A stretch of DNA of 64,000 nt from Marvinbryantia formatexigens DSM 14469 (GTDB lineage: Bacteria > Bacillota > Clostridia > Lachnospirales > Lachnospiraceae), in contig NZ_CP102268.1 of NCBI RefSeq assembly GCF_025148285.1, positions 620,001 to 684,000 of the forward strand. The letters run 5' to 3'. Of this stretch, positions 40,904-49,622 are shown one piece after another (the stretch's first letter is position 1; each line of letters opens with the position of its first letter). Made by a program: the position numbers and the translations under genes. The notes beneath the pieces are model-generated. The model was not told the DNA's origin, made no database searches, and saw nothing but the letters and a program-made list of their open reading frames with translations.

Positions 40904-42277
40904 TTACCGCCGTCCGCCCACGTAAGTATCCATCAGATATTCTCTGGTATTGTGCTGCGGCTCGTCAAGGACATCCTCCAGCATCCGCTCCAGGATTTCC
41001 CCGATTTCCTTTCCGGGAGCAATGCCTGCGCCAATCAGGTCCCTGCCGCTGACGGCAAGCTCCTTCAGTGAGAGACATTCCTCCTTCTGTAAAATTTCCT
41101 CATAGATATCGTACATCTGCTCCAGCAGCAGAAGCTTCTCGGTCTTCCGGTAATCGCTCTGCGCCAGCACATCTGCGCCGCACACCTGCATCAGCGCCGG
41201 AAACAGCTCTTTGCCGCAGCGATACACCAGGCGGCGCACACTCCTCTCAGAGACGGCGCGTCCGCCGCTTCGCAGCTTCTCTGCCGTCCCGTCATTTAAA
41301 GGCGGCTTTGCGTCGTGCAGACGCACCAGCGCCTTTACTTTGCGAATCGTGTCGTTATCAAACTTCAGCCTGCGGAGCATCCTTCCCGCCAGCTCCTCGC
41401 TGATGGCGGGATGCCCGTAAAAATGGTCCACCCCGTCCTTTGTCGTCCGTGACGCCGGTTTTCCAAAGTCGTGACAGAGCACCGCCAGACGGATAATTCT
41501 GTCGGGTTCCGAATACTCCAGCGCCTTCAGGGTATGCTCGCCCACATTATAAATATGATGCTTATGATGCTGGGGCGTCTGCATCATGGCGTCAAATTCC
41601 GGGAGCACGACCGCCGTAATGCCAAGCTCATACGCTTTTCCCAGAATCTCCGGATGCGGCGACACAAGCAGACGGACCAGCTCTCCCTGAATCCGCTCCG
41701 CACTGATATTTTTTAAATTCCCCGCCATGTTCCGGGCGGCAGCCTGCGTTTCCTCCTCAATAGAAAAACCAAGCTGCGCGGAAAAACGCACAGCCCGCAG
41801 GATGCGCAGGGCATCCTCGCTGAAGCGCTCCTGCGCATTTCCCACGCAGCGGATGATTCCCTCCTGCAAATCGCGGATGCCTCCGAACACGTCAATCAGC
41901 CCCCGCGATTCGCTGTACGCCATCGCGTTGACCGTAAAATCCCGCCGCCGCAAATCCTCCGTCAGATTATCGGTAAAGCTGACCTCCTTCGGATGGCGGC
42001 TGTCGGCGTATTCCCCGTCGATGCGGTAGGTGGTGACCTCGTAGCCCGTTTTATCCAGCATGACCGTCACGGTTCCGTGCGCAATGCCCGTATCCACTGT
42101 CCGGTCGAACAGCGCCTTTACCTGCTGCGGTTTTGCGGAGGTGGTAATATCCCAGTCGTCCGGCTCTCTGCCGATAATGGAATCGCGCACACAGCCGCCG
42201 ACCGCATACGCCTCAAAGCCCGCCTCCTCAAGTCTCCCGATAATATGCTTTACTTGTTCCGGTAAAATAATATTCAT
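40904..42277 (-). CDS. cca: CCA tRNA nucleotidyltransferase
   Basis: A 457-residue class II enzyme that adds or repairs CCA tails, needed here because tRNA-Met lacks an encoded CCA. The N-terminal nucleotidyltransferase core has YAVGGCVRDSIIGREPDDWD with the catalytic DxD, and DLRRRDFTVNAMAYS. The middle domain holds the tRNA-binding helices. The C-terminal HD domain has AVLCHDFGKPASRTTKDG and HDAKPPLNDGTAEKLRSGGR, a phosphohydrolase region found in clostridial CCA enzymes. AAGGGAGTTTT precedes the ATG. It starts 12 bases after uppP ends. Confidence 0.95.
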   Translation of the reverse strand: MNIILPEQVKHIIGRLEEAGFEAYAVGGCVRDSIIGREPDDWDITTSAKPQQVKALFDRTVDTGIAHGTVTVMLDKTGYEVTTYRIDGEYADSRHPKEVSFTDNLTEDLRRRDFTVNAMAYSESRGLIDVFGGIRDLQEGIIRCVGNAQERFSEDALRILRAVRFSAQLGFSIEEETQAAARNMAGNLKNISAERIQGELVRLLVSPHPEILGKAYELGITAVVLPEFDAMMQTPQHHKHHIYNVGEHTLKALEYSEPDRIIRLAVLCHDFGKPASRTTKDGVDHFYGHPAISEELAGRMLRRLKFDNDTIRKVKALVRLHDAKPPLNDGTAEKLRSGGRAVSERSVRRLVYRCGKELFPALMQVCGADVLAQSDYRKTEKLLLLEQMYDIYEEILQKEECLSLKELAVSGRDLIGAGIAPGKEIGEILERMLEDVLDEPQHNTREYLMDTYVGGRR

Positions 42278-42289
42278 AAAACTCCCTTA

Positions 42290-43117
42290 CTATCCCTGCG
42301 CCCAGAAGTATGCCAGCACGACCACGCCGAGAATGATACGGTACCAGCCAAATACCGTAAAGTCGTGCTTGCGGATATAGCCAAGCAGCAGCTTGATTAC
42401 CGCGATGGACACAAGGAATGCCACGACCATGCCGACCAGAAGCAGCACCAGCTCCATCTGGGTGAACGAAAAGCCGAATTTTACAATCTTTAAAAGGCTC
42501 GCGCCCAGCATGACAGGCACCGCCAGGAAAAAGGTAAATTCCGCCGCCACGGTGCGGGAAACGCCAATCATAATCGCACCCAGAATCGTCGCACCGGAGC
42601 GCGAGGTTCCCGGAAATACTGCGGCTATCAACTGGAATGCTCCAATCCACAGCGCAACCGGATAGGTAATCTCCGCCACTGAGTTAATCTTTATTTTCAT
42701 ACCGCGGTTCTGCCGCTCAATCACGATAAACAGAATACCGAACACTATCAGTGCTACCGAAACGGTCTCGTAATTGTAAAACAGCTCGTTGAGCTTTTCA
42801 TCAAAGAGGATTCCCACAACCGCCGCCGGTATACACGCGACCAGAATCTTAAACCACATGGAAAATGTGTCTTTTTTGATGAAGTATTTTTCTTTCAGCG
42901 AAAACGGCCAGAGCCGCTTAAAATAAAGCACGACAACCGCCAGAATCGCGCCGAGCTGGATGACCACCAGAAACATCTCCATAAACTCTTCTGATACATT
43001 CAGCTTTATGAATTCATCCAGCAGAATCATATGTCCGGTACTGCTGATTGGCAGCCACTCGGTAATCCCCTCTACAATGCCGAAAAGCACTGCCTTTAAA
43101 ATTTCGATGATGTCCAT
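42290..43117 (-). CDS. uppP: Undecaprenyl-diphosphatase
   Basis: This 275-residue membrane enzyme (BacA) recycles undecaprenyl pyrophosphate for wall synthesis and gives bacitracin tolerance. Signatures are GIVEGITEWLPISSTGHMIL (about residues 12-31) and FPGTSRSGATILGAIMIG (about residues 167-184), with eight membrane helices. AAGGAGGAAATTT precedes the ATG. It serves the lipid carrier that the polysaccharide cluster to the right also needs. Confidence 0.96.
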   Translation of the reverse strand: MDIIEILKAVLFGIVEGITEWLPISSTGHMILLDEFIKLNVSEEFMEMFLVVIQLGAILAVVVLYFKRLWPFSLKEKYFIKKDTFSMWFKILVACIPAAVVGILFDEKLNELFYNYETVSVALIVFGILFIVIERQNRGMKIKINSVAEITYPVALWIGAFQLIAAVFPGTSRSGATILGAIMIGVSRTVAAEFTFFLAVPVMLGASLLKIVKFGFSFTQMELVLLLVGMVVAFLVSIAVIKLLLGYIRKHDFTVFGWYRIILGVVVLAYFWAQG

Positions 43118-43218
43118 AAATTTCCTCCTTATTTTTATGGCTGAATAGTTATATTATATTGCCCGGAAGATTAAAATACAAGTGAATTCTTTGTTAAGGC
43201 CGGGCGCGCCCGCCTCTC

Positions 43219-43431
43219 TTAGTATTCTTTTGCAATTTCTTCAATGCCGTACAGGCTCTTAAACTCCGCCAGGTCCTTCGCTCCTTTAATCAGCATGACC
43301 TCCTCGAATTTCCCGGTGCGCAAATCCTTAAACCCCGCCACGGTCTCCCCGGTGCAGATGCTGCAATGAAGCACCGGCTTCTGGTTCTGCCTGTCGTATT
43401 CTTTTTTGACCGCCTTTTTCCTTCCAAACAT
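43219..43431 (-). CDS. Conserved small protein of unknown function
   Basis: A 70-residue protein: basic start MFGRKKAVKKEYDRQNQKPV, a CSICTGE centre (two Cys), then GFKDLRTGKFEEVMLIKGAK and a helical end YGIEEIAKEY. It looks like a small soluble protein with a shared middle motif seen in clostridial genomes, where it has sometimes been labelled aspartate dehydrogenase without basis. GGAAGGAAT precedes the ATG; the open frame to 43782 crosses non-coding sequence. Function unknown. Confidence 0.72.
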   Translation of the reverse strand: MFGRKKAVKKEYDRQNQKPVLHCSICTGETVAGFKDLRTGKFEEVMLIKGAKDLAEFKSLYGIEEIAKEY

Positions 43432-43533
43432 ATTCCTTCCAACCTCCCCTTTTCCGGATTCGCTGCTGAAAATAAATCCCGGATATGTTTCATTATAGCA
43501 TCGCTTCCATTTCCGGACAAGAGTCAAATGCCA

Positions 43534-43564
43534 GTGCAGGCACGGCACCTGGCTTGGAATAAAA
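43534..43564. repeat. Degenerate copy of the GCACGGCAC dispersed element
   Basis: GTGCAGGCACGGCACCTGGCTTGGAATAAAA resembles the right half of the element at 46016-46108 (GTGCAAGCACGGCACTTGGCT ... GGGAATAAAA) with about 12 bases missing. It lies in the 304-base space (43432-43735) before the sigma gene, which otherwise shows no gene. Confidence 0.5.
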
Positions 43565-43735
43565 GTGTGCTTCGGCGCATTGTCCGAATCTGACTGCCGC
43601 AAAATGCACCTTCCAGTTTCTTGTTTTGCAGGGAATAAAAAATATTTATCGAAAAAAACGGGACCATCCACTGTTCTGAAGCATCTAATCAGTGTAAGAT
43701 AAAAATGCCGGCCGGCAGAAAGGAACCAGATTAAT

Positions 43736-44209
43736 ATGAAGAAAGAACAGCTTGGAGAACTGATTCTGGCAGCTTCCGACACGATGTATCATATTGCAAA
43801 GTCGCTTTTGTATGAGGATGCCGACTGTGCGGACGCCATCCAGGAAGCCATCGTGAAGGCGTTTTCCAAATATCACACTTTAAAAAATGATGCTTATGCA
43901 AAGACCTGGCTGATACGTATCTTAATCAATGAATGCTACCGCATTCTGCGCCGGAAAAGCCGTACCGTTCCGATGGAGATGCCGCTTCAGGACCAGCCAT
44001 CTACACCGGCGACGGATTATTCTGAGCTTTATGAGGCACTCTCCGCCCTGCCGGATGATATGCGGCTCACCGTCGCACTTTATTATCTGGAGGGCTACAG
44101 CGTCCGAGAGACCGCAGCGCTGCTGAAGGTTTCCGAAAGTGCTATAAAAAACCGTCTGTCCCGTGCACGCGCAAAACTGCGCCGGACATTGGATGAAAGG
44201 GAGGACTAA
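43736..44209 (+). CDS. ECF-type RNA polymerase sigma factor
   Basis: A 157-residue ECF sigma factor. Region 2 is DCADAIQEAIVKAFSKYHTL with AKTWLIRILINECYRILRR; region 4 is MRLTVALYYLEGYSVRETAA and ESAIKNRLSRARAKLRR. GAAAGGAACC precedes the ATG. The downstream gene begins four bases after its stop, the usual pairing with a membrane regulator. It is only moderately similar to the factor at 23793-24314, so the two modules probably control separate regulons. Confidence 0.92.
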   Translation: MKKEQLGELILAASDTMYHIAKSLLYEDADCADAIQEAIVKAFSKYHTLKNDAYAKTWLIRILINECYRILRRKSRTVPMEMPLQDQPSTPATDYSELYEALSALPDDMRLTVALYYLEGYSVRETAALLKVSESAIKNRLSRARAKLRRTLDERED

Positions 44210-44213
44210 GCTT

Positions 44214-45911
44214 ATGCAATCTGATAATCTGAGACAGAAATTAAAACAGGATTTTCCGCAAATGCCGCCGGAAATCCACAACATAATCGGACAGGAAGTA
44301 AACCGGCAGCTTACTTCCTCACCGCGCCGCAGCAGCGCAAAACAGAGACTACTGTTTTTCATCCTCGCCGCAGCGCTGCTGCTCGGAACTGTTGCCTTTG
44401 CTGGGCTGCAGTTTTACCAACTCTATGTAGAAAATGAGGGTACCTATGGAAGAAAAATCCACGTCGAAGGGAATGTCGGAAGAGACGAAGCGGATAGCTC
44501 TGAGGCATCTGATACAACTAATTCCGGAGCGGCTGGCACAAGCGATGCTGGACGGACCGATACGAATGGTTCCGGAGCAACTGATACGGATGGCGCTCGC
44601 AGCTGGCTGCAGTTTCATTATATTCCGGAAGGCATGGGACTGGATTACAATGGATTTAAGCTGCATTTTGCAGATTCTTCCTGGGCAATTTCTGTTTTTC
44701 AGATCCCGCTGGAAGCAGATACTTCCACCGAAAGTCTTGTCCTGTCGGAAAACTATGTTACATTCAGCGAAGAGCTGGAAATCGGAAATCATCAAGCTGT
44801 CTATCTGACGCTTCAGAATACCTCTGACACTCCCACCGGTCTGTCAGAAAACAGCGCACCGGGCGCGCGCCAGAAGATTTATATGCTGTGCCCGGAAGCA
44901 GAAACAGTTCTGGAGGCGGTTGCCTCCCCGGAGGTTTCAAAGGATGAGCTTATAAAAGTACTGGAAAATATTGAGCTGACTGCAACGCACAAAAGCCCCG
45001 CTGACCAGAATACAGCGGATGAAACCGGCATTTCTCTCATAGAAGCCGCAGTAAATCTGTTTAAAGCTTTGCTGCCGGAGCCAGAGAGCAAAGATTCCCC
45101 GGTTCAGACATCCTTTACCGCAGAAGAAATAGCGCAGATGCCTTCCACCGGAGAACCTGTTTCCGTTCCCTGCGGAGCAGATACGGCAAACAGGCAAAAT
45201 GATGTAACAAATGATATTACCGCAGAGGTAATACGCGTACAGGTTGCCGATGACCTCAGCTTATTAGAGGTTCCTGCATACATTCCCTCCTGGTGGTCGG
45301 ATGTCACCGATGAAAACGGAAAGCTGAAGCCAAATGAAATCAGCTACATCAGACGCGGCGACGGCGTCCGGACTCTGGATGAAGTTCTTAAAACAGAATT
45401 TATCCCACAAAAGCTGGTTTTTGTAACCGTCGCTTACACCAATACCGGCTCTGAAACGCTGAAAAATATCTGTTTCTTTATTACGCCCTGCGCTATTGCA
45501 GAGAAAAACGGCAGTTATTCCCTGTATACAGATTCCACCGAGCTGCGCAGTGATTTATATAATCATCGCGCCACTCCGGGCAATACGGCAACGGAAAACT
45601 CTGGCGGACAGAATGATGCGGCAGCGGGAAACTCCGGCGGGCTCACCTGCGATTACAGTCATTTCACCGGTGCCGCCAGCTTCTCAATGCCCTACTTTGC
45701 CCCGCATGGTGGAACCCAGCGGCATGGCGGCAATTATATTACCGAACTGAAGCCACAGGAAACCATTTTCATCCATGCCGCCGCCATCATCAATGCTGAT
45801 GAGCTGCCATATCTTTTTCTGAATCTGAATGCCGTCACCGGCAACGACTACTACGAAACATTTTCGCAGCGGTATGTGGATATCCGAAGCGATATATCTT
45901 TTTCGCAATAA
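44214..45911 (+). CDS. Membrane anti-sigma-like protein
   Basis: A 565-residue single-pass protein: cytoplasmic N-terminus (MQSDNLRQKLKQDFPQMPPE), membrane helix (LLFFILAAALLLGTVAFAGL, about residues 44-63), an outer Thr/Ser/Asp/Gly-rich linker (about residues 90-130), an YIPEGMGLDYNGFKLHF segment (about residue 139) and two further beta-like domains, the last containing KLVFVTVAYTNTGSETLKN. The layout matches the partner of the other sigma factor, including the YIPEG motif. GGGAGGACTAAGC precedes the ATG at 44214. It probably senses an envelope signal and holds the sigma factor; direct evidence is lacking. Confidence 0.72.
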   Translation: MQSDNLRQKLKQDFPQMPPEIHNIIGQEVNRQLTSSPRRSSAKQRLLFFILAAALLLGTVAFAGLQFYQLYVENEGTYGRKIHVEGNVGRDEADSSEASDTTNSGAAGTSDAGRTDTNGSGATDTDGARSWLQFHYIPEGMGLDYNGFKLHFADSSWAISVFQIPLEADTSTESLVLSENYVTFSEELEIGNHQAVYLTLQNTSDTPTGLSENSAPGARQKIYMLCPEAETVLEAVASPEVSKDELIKVLENIELTATHKSPADQNTADETGISLIEAAVNLFKALLPEPESKDSPVQTSFTAEEIAQMPSTGEPVSVPCGADTANRQNDVTNDITAEVIRVQVADDLSLLEVPAYIPSWWSDVTDENGKLKPNEISYIRRGDGVRTLDEVLKTEFIPQKLVFVTVAYTNTGSETLKNICFFITPCAIAEKNGSYSLYTDSTELRSDLYNHRATPGNTATENSGGQNDAAAGNSGGLTCDYSHFTGAASFSMPYFAPHGGTQRHGGNYITELKPQETIFIHAAAIINADELPYLFLNLNAVTGNDYYETFSQRYVDIRSDISFSQ

Positions 45912-45921
45912 CAGCGATAAA

Positions 45922-45950
45922 AGCAGGCAAACCTTTCCCGTTTGCCTGCT
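45922..45950 (+). terminator. Hairpin after the sigma / anti-sigma pair
   Basis: AGCAGGCAAAC (45922-45932) pairs perfectly with GTTTGCCTGCT (45940-45950). It starts 11 bases past the stop. The T run after it is poor. Confidence 0.55.
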
Positions 45951-46015
45951 ATTCACTTATCTGTGAGGTAAAATAAATTCAGATTGGTACATGGAAAATA
46001 TCGCCAGACGGGAAA

Positions 46016-46108
46016 TCAAATACCCCGCTGCAAGCAACGGGGTATTTGACCCTCGCGGCATTCGCCAAATGCTCGTGCAAGCACGGCACTTGGCTCATTG
46101 CTCGCGGG
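46016..46108. repeat. Dispersed CCGCTGCAAGCA hairpin element, long copy
   Basis: CAAATACCCCG (46017-46027) and CGGGGTATTTG (46038-46048) form a perfect 11-bp hairpin. After it come CTCGCGGCATTCGCC and GCAAGCACGGCACTTGGCTC, ending TTGCTCGCGGG. The two ends match the copy at 9293-9337 and the right half matches 43534-43564. The rest of the non-coding stretch to 46272 holds another hairpin (46192-46221) and no gene that I can see. Confidence 0.75.
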
Positions 46109-46191
46109 AATAAAAATTATCCGGTATGAGATGGTGTTTCGTGAGAAAAATATATGGTAGATATGAGATAAATTGGAAAAGCGCAGACACT

Positions 46192-46221
46192 CCGGCTATG
46201 AATTATCATGATTCACAGCCG
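46192..46221. other. Long hairpin 3' of the polysaccharide cluster
   Basis: CCGGCTATGAAT (46192-46203) pairs with ATTCACAGCCGG (46210-46221) with one mismatch. It stands about 50 bases past the stop of the DUF2304 gene, so it may help end the cluster's transcript, though no T run follows. Confidence 0.5.
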
Positions 46222-46272
46222 GGTTTGTGACATCTTTACAGTTCAAAAAGATAAATAAACAATCATTTTCCA

Positions 46273-46656
46273 TTAACAGCTCCCGCTCATTTTATTCTGT
46301 TTTTTCTCTGAGCTACCGCTGTTCTCCAGCTCATCATTTTTTAAAGCCATCATCTGAGCCAGTTTTCTCAACCGGTTATTCATTCTGGAAAGGGCTACCG
46401 TGAGAGAAAAGATAATAACAATGGATAATAAAAATCCCACAAAGAAAATCATATTCATCGGAGACTGGATTCCCAGAATTTTCGCAATAGAATCCATCAG
46501 GCTCGGACGGATAATTATAATCAGCAGGACGATATCGCACACTATCCAGACCAGCACGTATTTCAGCTCCAATGACCTTTTTCTGACCATATTCAGTATC
46601 GCAGCAAGCCCTATCAGCAAAATAATTCCTATAATAATCTGTGCTCTCAGTGTCAT
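46273..46656 (-). CDS. DUF2304 membrane protein
   Basis: A 127-residue protein with three membrane helices (IIIGIILLIGLAAILNMV; LVWIVCDIVLLIIIIRP; MIFFVGFLLSIVIIFSL) and a cytoplasmic coiled tail (RMNNRLRKLAQMMALKNDEL). DUF2304 proteins regularly follow DPM1-like GT2 genes in surface-polysaccharide clusters, as here, and probably anchor or assist the enzyme that charges undecaprenyl phosphate with a sugar. The ATG follows GAGGTGAAGAC. It is the last gene of the leftward cluster. Confidence 0.88.
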   Translation of the reverse strand: MTLRAQIIIGIILLIGLAAILNMVRKRSLELKYVLVWIVCDIVLLIIIIRPSLMDSIAKILGIQSPMNMIFFVGFLLSIVIIFSLTVALSRMNNRLRKLAQMMALKNDELENSGSSEKKQNKMSGSC

Positions 46657-46678
46657 GTCTTCACCTCATTTAATTATA

Positions 46679-47365
46679 TCAGCGTAACCGTTCAATCAAA
46701 ATCGCCAGGCTTACCTTTATCATATAGTAAGCAGATTTTCCAGGAGAAATAGAAGATACTCCAGCCAGGCGTTCCCGCATAATTACCGGTACTTCCTTTA
46801 CTTTATATTTATGTCTCAGCAATCTTGCCGCTGTCTCTGGTTCCGGATAGTCTTTGGGATAATCCTTAATAAACAGCTCCATCACTCTCCGGTTGCACAT
46901 CCGCATACCCGAAGTAGCATCCGTTATTTTCGTTCCAAACAATACTTTCAACAAAAAAGCAAAAAAACGGATTCCGAATCTACGCAGAGTCGAAGACTGA
47001 AACCCTTCATTATCAATAAAACGCGAGCCGATTACCATATCAAGATTTTCTTTTTCCAGAGTATCAGCCATCATCTGCAAAAATCTGGCATCATGCTGAC
47101 CATCCCCGTCAAATTGTACCGCCACGTCATACCCGTTTTGAAACGCATACAGATATCCAGTCTGCACAGCTCCGCCAATTCCAAGATTAATCGGCAGATC
47201 CAGCACATGAATTCCGTGGTTTCTGCACAGCCCCAGGGTATTGTCCTTTGAGCAGTCATTGACAACTAAATAGTCGAAACCCGGTGCATTATTTTTTATA
47301 TCTTCTATTGTCTCTAATATACTTCCCTGCTCATTGTAAGCAGGAATGATAACAAGCTTTTTCAT
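46679..47365 (-). CDS. DPM1-like GT2 glycosyltransferase
   Basis: A 228-residue cytoplasmic-facing GT-A enzyme: LVIIPAYNEQGSILETIEDI, VVNDCSKDNT, then VQFDGDGQHDARFLQMM (DxD at about residue 93) and IGSRFIDNEGFQSS. This is the dolichol/undecaprenyl-phosphate sugar synthase type. Its lipid-phosphate sugar is normally used outside the membrane by GT-C enzymes, for which the two DUF2142 proteins of the cluster are candidates. No C-terminal helices are present; the DUF2304 partner may supply them. Confidence 0.9.
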   Translation of the reverse strand: MKKLVIIPAYNEQGSILETIEDIKNNAPGFDYLVVNDCSKDNTLGLCRNHGIHVLDLPINLGIGGAVQTGYLYAFQNGYDVAVQFDGDGQHDARFLQMMADTLEKENLDMVIGSRFIDNEGFQSSTLRRFGIRFFAFLLKVLFGTKITDATSGMRMCNRRVMELFIKDYPKDYPEPETAARLLRHKYKVKEVPVIMRERLAGVSSISPGKSAYYMIKVSLAILIERLR

Positions 47366-47457
47366 TATCCTGTGTACTCCCTATCGTGAGACTCATTCTG
47401 ATTTTCTCCATTATAACGTATAAGAACCGGTAAAGCAAGCCACCCTGCTGCATTCTT

Positions 47458-48279
47458 TTATAGTTGATTGGAATCCTGACCCTTTGCATAAAACTTCAGA
47501 ATCAATTTTGCAACTGTTTCCGGCCAGAATTTGCAAAACATCTGGTATTCTTCATCCGAACGTTTATTATCTCCAATAATTGCCGATGTCTCCGAATCCT
47601 CATGAATACGATGCCCCATCAGCATTTGCGGAGAATACACAAACTCTCCCGGCAGCTTCGATAATGTCTCCCATGCTTCCCAGTCCTCACAAGCGCGAAA
47701 ACCATTTTTGAAAATTACCTCCGGAAGATGCTCCGTTACAAACATCACCGACGGACAGCAGATTGGAGAACCCAACGATAAAATACGCCGCCGTACCCAC
47801 CGCGATTTCCAGAAAATACGTATGCAGAGAGGAAGAAGCATGATTCTTTTAATGGTCAGCAGGCGGTTTTTTACCACTGGTTTTCCTTCTCTGATTTCAT
47901 AATAATTGCTGAAAAATATGAGCGGCTTTTTAGCATCCTGGCACATACGCAGTGCTGTCGCCAGATAGTCTTTATGGTACACATCATCCTGATGTGCAAT
48001 AGTAATATATTTTGTTTTTGCACAGGCATAGCCAAAATTCCAGTCCTGCGTAATTCCTCCTTCTCCCGTATTTATATAATACGGTAAATGATATTTCGCA
48101 GCCAGATTTTCAATATAACTGTTCGGAGTCGACGTTACAACTATAATATTGCTCTTTACAGTCTGTTTTTTCAGAGAAAGAATGCATTCCTCCAGATAAG
48201 GACTCTCCTTATAGGCACAGATCACAAACGAGTGATTCACACTTTCCATATTCTTTTTGTACTCAACTTTACTATTCAC
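47458..48279 (-). CDS. GT2-family glycosyltransferase
   Basis: A 273-residue GT-A enzyme: HSFVICAYKESPYLEECILS, VVTSTPN, TIAHQDDVYHKDY (DD metal motif, about residue 95), ending in a helical region. The likely start is a GTG at 48279 with AGAGG about ten bases upstream; a TTG at 48288 is also possible. Donor and acceptor are unknown. It stands 16 bases after the flippase gene in one operon. Confidence 0.85.
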   Translation of the reverse strand: MNSKVEYKKNMESVNHSFVICAYKESPYLEECILSLKKQTVKSNIIVVTSTPNSYIENLAAKYHLPYYINTGEGGITQDWNFGYACAKTKYITIAHQDDVYHKDYLATALRMCQDAKKPLIFFSNYYEIREGKPVVKNRLLTIKRIMLLPLCIRIFWKSRWVRRRILSLGSPICCPSVMFVTEHLPEVIFKNGFRACEDWEAWETLSKLPGEFVYSPQMLMGHRIHEDSETSAIIGDNKRSDEEYQMFCKFWPETVAKLILKFYAKGQDSNQL

Positions 48280-48295
48280 GCTGTCCAATCCTCTT

Positions 48296-49585
48296 TTATT
48301 CTGTTTCTTCCTTATTAAGATACCTGACGAAATATGCCACGGATATAGCCGACGTAATGATGCAGATAATCAGTGTCGTTACAGCCGCTCCAACAGCCCC
48401 CATCAGATGAATCAAAACCCAGTTACTGATAATATTTAAAACTGACTCACCAAGTCCAAGCCAGACATTGAACTGCAATTTTCTTTGTGTAACAAGAAGA
48501 TTTCCAGTAATTTTCCGGAAGGTTGCTGTAAAAAAATAACTCAGTGACAAAATCCGGAATGCCGGAACAGCATCCAGATACTGGCTGCCAAATACTATTT
48601 TTATGATAACAGGTGCAAATACAATCAGGCATGCGCTAATCAGTGCATTCACGATGGAAAAGTACTTCAGCAGCAGAAAATATTTTTGTTTTACCCACTG
48701 CTTGTCTCCCTGCCTCTGGCTGAAGAACGGATATATATATACGACGAGAGCAGCCGGAATAAACAGCAGCGCATTCGGAATAATCGTTGCTGTTTTATAA
48801 GAAGCCACAATCGTTTCATCCGTAATAATCCAGCCGACCAGAAAAACATCTACCAGATAATATAACTGTCCCGTCGCCGTATTCAGCATAGAAATTACCG
48901 ACAGCTTCAGAATATCTTTTTTTTCCTCTAAAGTGATTGCCGCTGCCCTGAAAATACGTTTAATCGGAAATCTGTATATCCATATTGCACATAAAATAGA
49001 TAACACATACGCTAATTCCCGGAAAAGAATCATACCGGATGCTTGCAGCAAATAAGCGCCTGCCACAGAAGCCACCAGAATCAGCGCAGTATTTATCACA
49101 GAACATTTTGAAAATTCCACATTCATCATATTATAGCGGAAATATGTCTGGATAAAATTGAAAAATGTGTAGAGTAAAGGCAGCGCTGCAAACAATATCA
49201 GAATATCATTAACGCCCTCCAGAGGCAGCGGCAGATACAATGCCCCCAACACAATCAGCATTCCCAGAAAAACATTAAATCCGCTGCCTGCCAGCATTCC
49301 AAACTTCAGATAACGGTCCGCATTTTTCTCTGTCTGCATCTTTTCACTGCACACCTGCAGGCAGGCCGGTTCCATTCCAAAGCCATTCGCCATTGCCAGA
49401 AAAGAATAAATGTTAAACGCATACGAATAAATACCGTAATCACTTTTGGAAAGGACACGGATTACGATAAAATTACTCACAAAAGCAATCACCTGGTTAA
49501 TAACATTCGCCCCAAATATATGCCCGAACCCGGTGCTGATCACCTTTTTAATAAGCATTCTGGTTTTTTCTGTATTCTTCTTCAA
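48296..49585 (-). CDS. Wzx-type polysaccharide flippase
   Basis: A 429-residue MOP-superfamily protein with about 12-14 membrane helices: VISTGFGHIFGANVINQVIA, RVLSKSDYGIYSYAFNIYSF, and AVPAFRILSLSYFFTATFRK. It should flip undecaprenyl-PP-linked units across the membrane. A TTG at 49585 behind GGGAGAGAATG is favoured; the frame opens upstream into the DUF2142 gene. The cluster also has an ABC exporter, so this flippase may serve a side chain or a second glycan. Confidence 0.87.
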   Translation of the reverse strand: MKKNTEKTRMLIKKVISTGFGHIFGANVINQVIAFVSNFIVIRVLSKSDYGIYSYAFNIYSFLAMANGFGMEPACLQVCSEKMQTEKNADRYLKFGMLAGSGFNVFLGMLIVLGALYLPLPLEGVNDILILFAALPLLYTFFNFIQTYFRYNMMNVEFSKCSVINTALILVASVAGAYLLQASGMILFRELAYVLSILCAIWIYRFPIKRIFRAAAITLEEKKDILKLSVISMLNTATGQLYYLVDVFLVGWIITDETIVASYKTATIIPNALLFIPAALVVYIYPFFSQRQGDKQWVKQKYFLLLKYFSIVNALISACLIVFAPVIIKIVFGSQYLDAVPAFRILSLSYFFTATFRKITGNLLVTQRKLQFNVWLGLGESVLNIISNWVLIHLMGAVGAAVTTLIICIITSAISVAYFVRYLNKEETE

Positions 49586-49622
49586 TACATTCTCTCCCAT
49601 CCACTGTAAACGCGCATAATAA

